Shown here: one piece after another, positions 56,515-64,000 of the stretch
Layout: each line of letters starts with the position of its first letter
How positions within the stretch are numbered: position 1 is the stretch's first letter
From: Orychophragmus violaceus
Taxonomy: Eukaryota; Streptophyta; Magnoliopsida; Brassicales; Brassicaceae
Reading direction: 5' to 3'
Length of the DNA: 64,000 nt
NCBI GenBank assembly: GCA_030180135.1
Contig: CM058235.1
Coordinates: 91,116,535-91,180,534 of the forward strand
Program-made: the position numbers and the translations under genes
Notes under the pieces: model-generated
Told to the model about the DNA's origin: nothing
The model's input: only the letters and a program-made list of their open reading frames with translations
The model's database searches: none

Positions 56515-57240
56515 CTCATGCTTAACAAGATGGTTTAACATATGATGGACACAAAGTGCGGATCTAATGGACAAAAGTTGGTTAAGAGTTCACATGATTG
56601 TGAATTTGTGGACATAGAGTAGGTGTAGACCACTATCCATTAACAAGATGCTTACCATGGGTAAACGTTTTATGATGGACAATATGTGATCAAGAGTTGT
56701 TGGACGATCACAATAGGTGGTCAAATGCTTAACAAGATGGTTTATGATGGACAATAGGTGGTCTTGCATGTGATATAATCATTGTAGTATCCACATCACA
56801 AAAGTACGTTGAGTCGATTATTCGTGGACACTAACACGATTATATCACATTTTAAACATTTATGATGGACAATATGGTTTAACATATGATGGACAAGATT
56901 CTAAACAAGATGCTTACCATGGGAAACGCTTATGATCGGCAATAGGTAACAAGATGCTTACCATGGATAAACGTTTATGATGGACAATAGGTGATCAAGA
57001 GTTGTTGGACGATCATATCTCATGCTTAACAAGATAGTTTAACATATGATGGACAAGATGCTTAACAAGATGATTACCATGAGAAACGCTTATGATGGAC
57101 AATTGTTAACATGATGCTTACCATAGGTAAACGTTTTATGATGGACGGTGGTCAAATGCTTAACAAGATGGTTTATGATGGACAATAGGTGGTATTGCAT
57201 GTGATATGATCATTGTAGTATCCACATGGATAGATATTAT
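56515..57240. repeat. MULE-1 internal tandem repeat, second unit
   Basis: Nearly identical to 40840-41560 but lacking the 148-bp duplication. The copies diverge after about 57090. Confidence 0.8.
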
Positions 57241-57481
57241 GGACATCTAGTCTGCACTATCCATTCGCAATTTCCGTATTAAGTCTGTTTTTTTTTTTTG
57301 AATTCCGATAGATCGACCGGTTCTAACTCCATTCTGGTGGTCTATATGTCCGGAAACCACACCCAATTCATTACATCCACCGTTCAAAAATTGTGGGGTG
57401 AAATAAATAGAAAAGTAAGAAAGAAAAAGAAGAAGGGGAAATAAAAGAAAAAAAGAATACAAAAAAAATGCATTCATCCAC
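57240..57481 (-). repeat. MULE-1 right inverted arm, inner part
   Basis: Reverse complement of 40330-40600 in the main. Its last ten bases, ATTCATCCAC (57472-57481), are the target duplication of MULE-2. The arm resumes at 58861. Confidence 0.72.
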
Positions 57482-58850
57482 GGGTGAATTGCATCCAATG
57501 TATCTTTTCATTCTTTTTAGTTCAATTTTGTATCTTTGCAAAAGAGTTTGCTAATGTATATTTTTTTTGTAGGGTCCACCAGTAAAAAGACCACTCTATC
57601 CCCACATTCTCTTTCCTCCTCATTTTTTTTTATTTTTTCCACCGAAAATGATGTATCCATTCTTCTTTTATTTTATTTTTTTCTTTTTCTTTTCTTTTTC
57701 CTTCTCTTTCTTACTTTTACATTTATTTCCACCCCAATTTTTTTGAACGGTGGATATCATATAATGGATGAGGTTATCGGTCATAAAGACCGCCGAAATG
57801 GAGTTAGAACTAGTCGATCTACCGTAATTCAAAAAAAAAAAACGAACTTAATACGGAGATTGCGAATGGATAGTTGAGTCTCCATCCATGTGGATGCTAC
57901 GAAAATTGCGAATGAATATCCATCCATGTGGATACTAAAATGATCATATAAATGCAAGGTGCTTACTATGGGTAGGAAGTAGCCAATGAAAATGTTGTTT
58001 TCGAATGGATAGTGGTCTACACTTACTCTATGTCCACAAATTCACAATCATGTGGACTCTTAACCAACTTTTGTCCATTAGATCCGCACTTTGTGTCCAC
58101 GGATCATAAGCGTTGCAATCTTGGTAAGCATCTTGTTAAGCATTTTGTCCATCATATGTTAAACCATCTTGTTAAGCATGAGATGTGAGCGTCCAACATA
58201 CTTTTGTGTCCACAAATAATCATATGTTAAATCATCTTGTTAAGCATCTTGTCCATCATCATTCATGTTAAACTCATCTTGTTGAGTATCTTGTCCACGA
58301 ATAATCATATGTTAAACGTTTACCCATGGTAAACATATTTTTGGATTCATCGTTCATGTGATCGTCCAACGTCATATGTTAAACCATCATGTTAAGCATC
58401 TTGTCCATCATAAGTATACACGTGGATGGATGTTGTGGACATCTACTCTAACCTATCCATTCGCAACTTTCATATTAAGTCCAAATTTTTTATTTTTTTT
58501 TGAATTCCGATAGATCGTCCTATTTTATCTCCATTCCGACGATCTATAAGTCCGAAAACCTCACCCAATTCATCCTATCTACAATTAAAAAAACTTGGGG
58601 TAAAAATAACTCATAAAGTAAGAGAGAGTGTGTAAATAAAAAGAAAATAATTAAAAAAAAAATGTATCGGATGGATAGAAGGAAAAAAATAAGAATGATT
58701 AACTATCTATAACTAAAAGACAAATTCCAAGGGTAAATTGTAATTAGCCACCACTAAAAAACAAAAAAAGATACACAATTGCAAAAAGAATTTGAAACAT
58801 ACAACTTTGCTATTACTTTTTGAGAAAGATACATTGGGTGCAATTAATTC
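57482..58850. mobile_element. MULE-2, short non-autonomous DNA transposon related to MULE-1
   Basis: The left end GGGTGAATTGCATCCAATG and the right end (read inward GAATTAATTGCACCCAATG) are inverted ends. ATTCATCCAC occurs at 57472-57481 and 58851-58860 as a 10-bp duplication. Arms of about 400 bp enclose the same short phrases as MULE-1 but on the opposite strand (AAGCATCTTGTCCATCAT). No transposase. It is younger than MULE-1 because it interrupts its arm. Confidence 0.75.
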
Positions 58851-58860
58851 ATTCATCCAC

Positions 58861-59017
58861 CCACGCTCATGTTCTCTCTTTTTCTCTATTTGTGGAGGAC
58901 TAAATGGTCTTTTGATAGGCGGGACCCACGAAAAAAGATACAAAATTGAACAAAAATTTGAAAAGACACAAGATTGCAAGGAAAAAAATAAAAAGATATA
59001 GTCAGTGCAATTCACCT
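58861..59017 (-). repeat. MULE-1 right inverted arm, outer end
   Basis: Read inward from 59017: AGGTGAATTGCACTGAC, then ATCTTTTTATTTTTTTCC and a GTATCTTTTTTCG stretch. It corresponds to the left end at 40163. Confidence 0.72.
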
Positions 59018-59026
59018 GTTTAAAGA

Positions 59027-59439
59027 ACAAGTAAATAAAAGATTATGTTTTAAATTCAGAAATTTGGATTCAACTCTTATTGATAAAATCATCTGATTAT
59101 TCACCAGATATAGGACGTTATATATTTGAATTAATTAAAATAAAAAACGAGATCATATAAATTGCTAGATTTCGCTTCAGAAAAGACAAAGAAAATGGAA
59201 ATTTTCATCAGATTAGAAGTGCATGCATTTTCATTATAGTTCCATATAGAAACATCAGAATCATATAATAGACCTCAGAGCTTACGTGGACAGCATTAAG
59301 TTAACTCAAAGACAAATTTGTTAATTAGGTTTACATAGACGAAGATATCATAAGCTTAGTTATACAATTAGCTACCAAACACCATCAGCTCAGATCCATC
59401 TCAAATCTTCCTTCACCGCTCCGGATGAATCTTGAGTCT
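59027..59439 (-). other. Downstream region of the kinesin gene
   Basis: AT-rich, probably including the kinesin 3' UTR. No other gene was seen. Confidence 0.5.
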
Positions 59440-62400
59440 TCACCGCCTTCTGTTGAGTGGTTTCGCTGAAGATGATGTGCTAATTGTCGGTCTTTTAGCA
59501 CCTGGAGCCAATCAAGAAGGTTAGATAACTCACGAGAAATTTGACACTTAAAGATCATATATACGATATCTTTTGTGAATAAGCAAGCATCTACTTCATA
59601 TAGTAATCTAAGTATGTCGTGATTAGAGGCTGATCTGAGTGTAATTATGCAAACGATTTGGTTTTTAGAACACAAGTCAAAGAGCTCATGTATAGAGACA
59701 TTACTTGTTAAGGCCTTTGAGGAGGAGCTAGTGGAAATTGACAGACGAGAAGGTCTGGTTTGGCCTGGTGGTTTCAAGGTCTGCTTCGGAATCTTCGATG
59801 GAATATTAGCTCTGCTTTTATAATCCCAAAACAAAGCAAGCAAAAGAATTTGTAAATAAACCTCAAGCAGTCAGATTGCTCTATTAAAGTGTGCTAGTAG
59901 AAGGATACCAACCTTTCTTTTGGCTCGGTTTTACCCATTTTCACTGATTTCTCGGGTTTCTCAGAGGTCATCTGTGTTTCAGGCCGTTCGGTTATTTCAA
60001 GAGCCTTTGTTGTGGTTTCAGGGAAAAGAGTCAACTCCACTGCACTGCTTATTGAGCCATCAGTTTCTGTTCCCATTGAAAGACAACTATCAGAGATATC
60101 ACTCAATCTTTCCTCAGAATCTGCATCAGCAAGGCCTATGAGTTCAATATCTTCTTCAAGGTCGATTTCTTTAGCCCCACCAGCAAACTTAGATGGTTGG
60201 TGAAGATCATTTCGATGTTTACGTTCGTCTGATGAATGCTGTGAACCAGAATCAGAATGCTTGCTACTATATTCTGAACAGTTGTCAACATCTGAGGTTG
60301 CTCTTCCAAGTAAACCAGAGACCTTTCCTCGTCGAGCATTTGGTGAAGGTCCAATAGAATGTCTTCTAGGTGATGAAGGCCCCAACAATCTTAGATTGCT
60401 TAAACCACGTTTTGGCACAGTTGCATTATTACCGTTTACCTTCTGAACATTTTGAAGCTCTTCATCTTTCTTGGAAATCACATCCTTCAAATTTGATACC
60501 TGTTGTATCAAGATACATATACCTTTTCGTTATGTTTACTTTAAATGGACAAGAATAAATCTTAAGAGAGAAAGAGAACAAGTACTTGTTCCATGAGTTG
60601 TCTAACATCTCGTCCCTCTTTGTTACTTTTAGCTGCACCTAATTCCACACCAGAAACTCTTTCGGCAAACTTTAAAGTGCTAACAGTCTCAGCATAAGAA
60701 TCTCCATCGGGATTTACTTGAACAAACATAAGAGTCTTCGCTTGTCCTCCTACAAAACAATAGAAAATAGTTGAAACAAAGAGCTACAGGATATATCATG
60801 CAATACGTGTAACCATAATCCAAACGTTTTCCTCTAACAGAGGGTTAAGAAAGTACCCAAAGAACTTTGGAGGACTTGTGTCAATTTGCTATTTCTGTAC
60901 GGCACATGAGGGTTCTTATGCGCTAGTGCAAATATGACATCTCCAAGGGCTGACAATGATTTATTTATATGCTGAGCCTCCTTGAGTCTCTCTCCAGTTG
61001 CCTCGGAGCGATCAACCCTCTCACTTCCAGCAAGATCGACTAAGTGCAAACTACCACGCAGCACAGAATCGGTTTCCACGTCGACACCACGTACATGAAC
61101 AGAAAGAACACTGCAGAGAATGGACAACATTTTCTTGGCTTTAATCCTTGGGAAACTAGGCTTACATAATATCAGAAGATAAATAAGTTGAGGAAAAGAG
61201 TTTACAAACCAGTGTGATCTACTACTCCTTTCATTGAGAGCTGTGGCACCGACGGTTCTGTTCATGAGCCCAATATTCATCAGCTCAAGCACATCTTCAG
61301 TTGATCTCACAGAATGCATGCTTGCATCTGGTACAGCTAGTCCATTTGGTAAGGCAGTATTCCAAATCCCTAACGTATGCAACTTAAGGAAATTTTCTAT
61401 CGAACACATAACCAAATAATCAATAGCCCTAAGGAGCAGCATAAACAAACATATACATAAATATGCCTATATACATGAATGACATTTTCCAAAAAAAATT
61501 AACATCTATATTAGCTTAGAGAAAGGATATCTTCGACTAGAACCACCATCAGAAAGTATGTCACGAACTTGCTCATTATAAATCTCAACCATTTGAACAC
61601 CGACTTCGTACACGACAGTGTTTTGTCTAATTTGAGTTAACTGAAACAAGTCGTTCAAAGCTCTGTAATTGACACCCCAATCTTCTTTTGAAGTGATGCT
61701 TGGCCCACTCTGTAATAGCAAAATGAAAATACGTCATGAGAGACTAATAATGCTTGGCTAAAACAAAAAGAGTAATGAAAATACGTCATGTCGTTCACCA
61801 TTGTATAAGTTTTTCCAGAGCCCGTCTGACCATACGCGAATATACACACATTGTAGCCGTCAAGAATGGACCGAATTAATGGTCGAGTATCTAGGAAAAC
61901 CTCCTCTGCATTTTAGTAGCAAAACATATTCAGAATATCTCGATATACATAAACTTCTTACTAGCTAACCAACATACGCAAGATGGAAAGAGGTCTAAAC
62001 CTTGGGTTGCTGCTTGACCGAATACTTTATTGAACTTAAATAAGCGATGGGTATCTTTTCCTTGCTTAAATGGATTTGCAACCACCAATTCACCATTCTC
62101 ACCAATGTACTCTATAGAAGTTTGTTTATTGTTCTGCCCTGGAAGGAAAGGTCGTATACGGCAATAGACTCTGATATTTCCTATAAAAGCAAGAGAAAAG
62201 ACAAAAATCATATCTTGAACGGTCGAATGCAAACAAAGTACACTGACCCAAAGTGTTTTACCTTTCAATTCCTGCACTTCATTGTAAAGTCTTCGGTTTT
62301 CTTCAAGGACGACATGGTAATTTTTCGCTGCATCAGCCACTCCTTTAAGCTTTAAACCTAGGAAAAAAAAAGATTATAAATATCAAGTCATGTACTCTAA

Positions 62401-64000
62401 GATTAGAAAACTTGACCAAGCAATCATACACAATTGGTGACAGAAATGAATCTTACCATAGTAATTTAGATCCTCAAAGTATTTCTTCTGCGTCCTTAAG
62501 ACTTCATGCTTTATAGACACCGAAGTAGCATTCAGATCCTGCAAAGCCCCATACTGGTTTTCTATGAACCTTTGGTATGTGCACTCTTTTTTCTCCCATT
62601 TTTGAAGTTTAGATTGGCACAACTTCTCGAGTTCTTTGACTTTCCTAGTTGAATTGGTAACTTGTAACTCTGCATCCTTTAATTTCTTCTCCAACTCAAC
62701 TTTCGTATTTTGTGCTTTTGCTTCTAACTCCAAACACTGATTTTCCTGCGTCTCTTTCACCACCTTGAGTTCTTGCTTCAGCTTGCGAATCTCAGCATCA
62801 CTGAGCTCTTTTTCCTTTTTCAGGCGCACCACATCTTCTTCTTCTGACCTTTCTCTTTCTTCTATTCTGTTTTTCTGAAGCTAAAGAGCACAACAGAACT
62901 GTTATTAAGTACACAAGCCAAATAAAAAATGATGCATGTAGTCACGTTATTAAGTACGGGCGCATACACAATGACTTTAGTCACTTTATGATGTCAATAG
63001 CTAGGATTGGTTTAAACGTTACTTTACACAAGCACTAGCTAAAAATTGTGGGCCTAATGTAAAACCAATGTTCCAGTCTTCCAGATGAAAGAACTAAACT
63101 AAAGGTTAAGTATGTACTAAGGAGATGATATATATTGAATCAATAACATACCTTTATATGCTCCATACAGTTCGTAACAATCTATAACAAATAAATAACA
63201 GAAAAACCAATCAATAAGCGAAATAGAAATTAAGTGAAGGGAAAAAACTCAAACTAGAGACAACAGTACCTCGTTTTCCTGAGTTGTCCCAGCTGCCAAG
63301 GTTTCTAAGACCTTTATTCTTGACCTGTATTTTTCTTCACGTACCCTAAAGAGTATATTTTGCTGCAATGTTTTATAAGCATGTTATTTGGTTAGAAGGA
63401 TTATATGTACATCACGGGGAAAATCAAAGTAGAAAAGCATTATGTAATCTTACATTCTTCAGGTTATCAGCTTGATTTGAGATTCTCTGCTCTATCACTT
63501 GCACAAGTGCGCTCAAGAGCGATGCCATAGCCTGAACAACACATGGGAAAGGGAGAAACATGTGGAGCATAAGAAGAAATGTACCATGAACTAATGATTG
63601 AAATTATAGGCAAACCAGATTAAAATAATCAAGAGAAGGGTGGCATCAGTAGCTCGATCTTTGTCTTACATGAGACACATGTCCATTCATCTTCTTCACG
63701 CTCTCATCTAGAAGCTTATCCAGCATGTCAAACAACGTCCTAGTAGGAGCATTCTACAAAGACAAAGGAAATACCATTTGAATCGAATACAGAGTTAAAA
63801 GCTAAATGTTTGGACACAGTGTACTATTAAGTTAGAATACTTAACTCGTAAACTGTTCGATTTCAGTAATTCCGAAATTTTAGCATCAGAGATATCAATC
63901 TCAGATCCTTCCTTCGACTGGAATCCATCAGTAAAGTTGCGGTCATCTCCTCTTGAATCCGAGTGGTCTTCTGGCAAGCTCCATCTCCTCCTCGCACAGA
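59440..64000 (-). CDS. Kinesin-14 family motor protein, C-terminal 16 exons (5' end outside window)
   Basis: A minus-end-directed microtubule motor of the plant KIN-14 group, most like ATK4/KATD-type members. Exons in gene order: 64000-63846, 63753-63670, 63531-63454, 63362-63270, 63181-63152, 62880-62457, 62357-62262, 62180-62001, 61905-61799, 61709-61531, 61374-61210, 61110-60857, 60749-60586, 60499-59913, 59811-59705, 59501-59440. All junctions keep frame. A coiled-coil stalk (62880-62457) precedes the neck (ELKGNIRVYCRIRPF) and motor. The motor shows the P-loop GQTGSGKTYT (exon 61905-61799), switch I NERSSRSH and switch II DLAGSERVDRSEATG. The tail is Ser-rich and acidic and ends in the basic PLNRRR. 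A calponin-homology domain is expected upstream, outside the window. No damage is seen. Confidence 0.93.
61375..61530 (-). other. AT-AC (U12-type) intron in the kinesin gene
   Basis: On the minus strand the intron begins ATATCCTTTC and ends GCATAC. TTCCTTAAG lies about ten bases before the end, close to the U12 branch-site consensus. Splicing here joins SSR-R to LGIWNTALP in frame, and no GT-AG alternative does so. It is 156 nt long, inside the motor domain. Confidence 0.88.

Larger units (their letters stand above)
40163..59017. mobile_element. MULE-1, non-autonomous Mutator-like/foldback DNA transposon, heavily nested
   Basis: Both ends read AGG followed, within a few bases, by AATTGCAC when viewed inward (40163 rightward; 59017 leftward). 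They extend into long inverted arms containing runs such as TTTGTATCTTTTTT and GCGAATGGATAG. The flanks are GTTTAAAAA (40154-40162) and GTTTAAAGA (59018-59026), a 9-bp duplication with one mismatch, typical for Mutator-like elements. Removing Copia-3 and MULE-2 with their duplications leaves about 2.6 kb, with no transposase. The interior is a repeat-rich region. Confidence 0.75.

Noticed and set aside
57536..57877. 113-residue Phe/Ser-rich frame
   Set aside because: It translates T-rich inverted arms of MULE-2. There is no domain, and it is low complexity.
59385..59439. Longer kinesin C terminus ending EMDLS
   Set aside because: Joining 59705 to 59501 in frame gives the stop at 59440-59442 after PLNRRR. 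The longer frame needs intron read-through.

Overview
The window is nuclear DNA from a flowering plant. Introns have plant-type splice sites, the retrotransposons belong to plant lineages, and the three host genes look like members of Arabidopsis gene families, so a Brassicaceae species close to Arabidopsis is the best guess. About four fifths of the window is transposable elements, many inserted into one another, which suggests a heterochromatic or pericentromeric setting with a few surviving genes.

Layout. 1-20131: Copia-1 (+ strand, 5' end outside the window) is split by an Athila-like gypsy element, Athila-1 (829-17106, - strand). Athila-1 has its 3' LTR split by Copia-2 (1971-9129, - strand). 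Exact 5-bp target-site duplications close both inner insertions. 20261-21606: fragments of two further copia elements. 21990-29450: LINE-1 relic (- strand), split by Gypsy-1, a chromovirus (23136-28457, + strand). 30354-33793: a complete mRNA capping enzyme gene with 15 coding exons. 34135-37180: LINE-2 relic. 37977-38285: a Yippee-like zinc-binding gene. 39217-39803: a GC-rich poly(A) retroposon. 40163-59017: MULE-1, a DNA transposon with long inverted ends and a 9-bp duplication. It holds Copia-3 (41630-56509, - strand), which holds the intact Copia-4 (46877-54615, + strand). A second related transposon, MULE-2 (57482-58850), lies in its right arm. 59440-64000: the C-terminal part of a kinesin-14 gene (- strand, continuing off the right edge).

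The most interesting signals are non-coding. (1) Pairs of short near-palindromes with a CGATCG-type core, almost always 20-22 bp apart (two helical turns), recur in Athila-1, Copia-3 and Copia-4. (2) Copia-2, -3 and -4 share a hairpin about 150 nt upstream of gag whose stem shows a compensatory base-pair change, and a 17-bp dyad in the 3' non-coding region. (3) Copia-2 and Copia-3 have nearly identical LTRs and an open gag but a collapsed pol, while the related Copia-4 has one complete open gag-pol; this looks like a non-autonomous/autonomous set. (4) The kinesin gene contains an AT-AC (U12-type) intron.

Exon boundaries were read by eye and checked for frame continuity. LTR differences were also counted by eye and are approximate.
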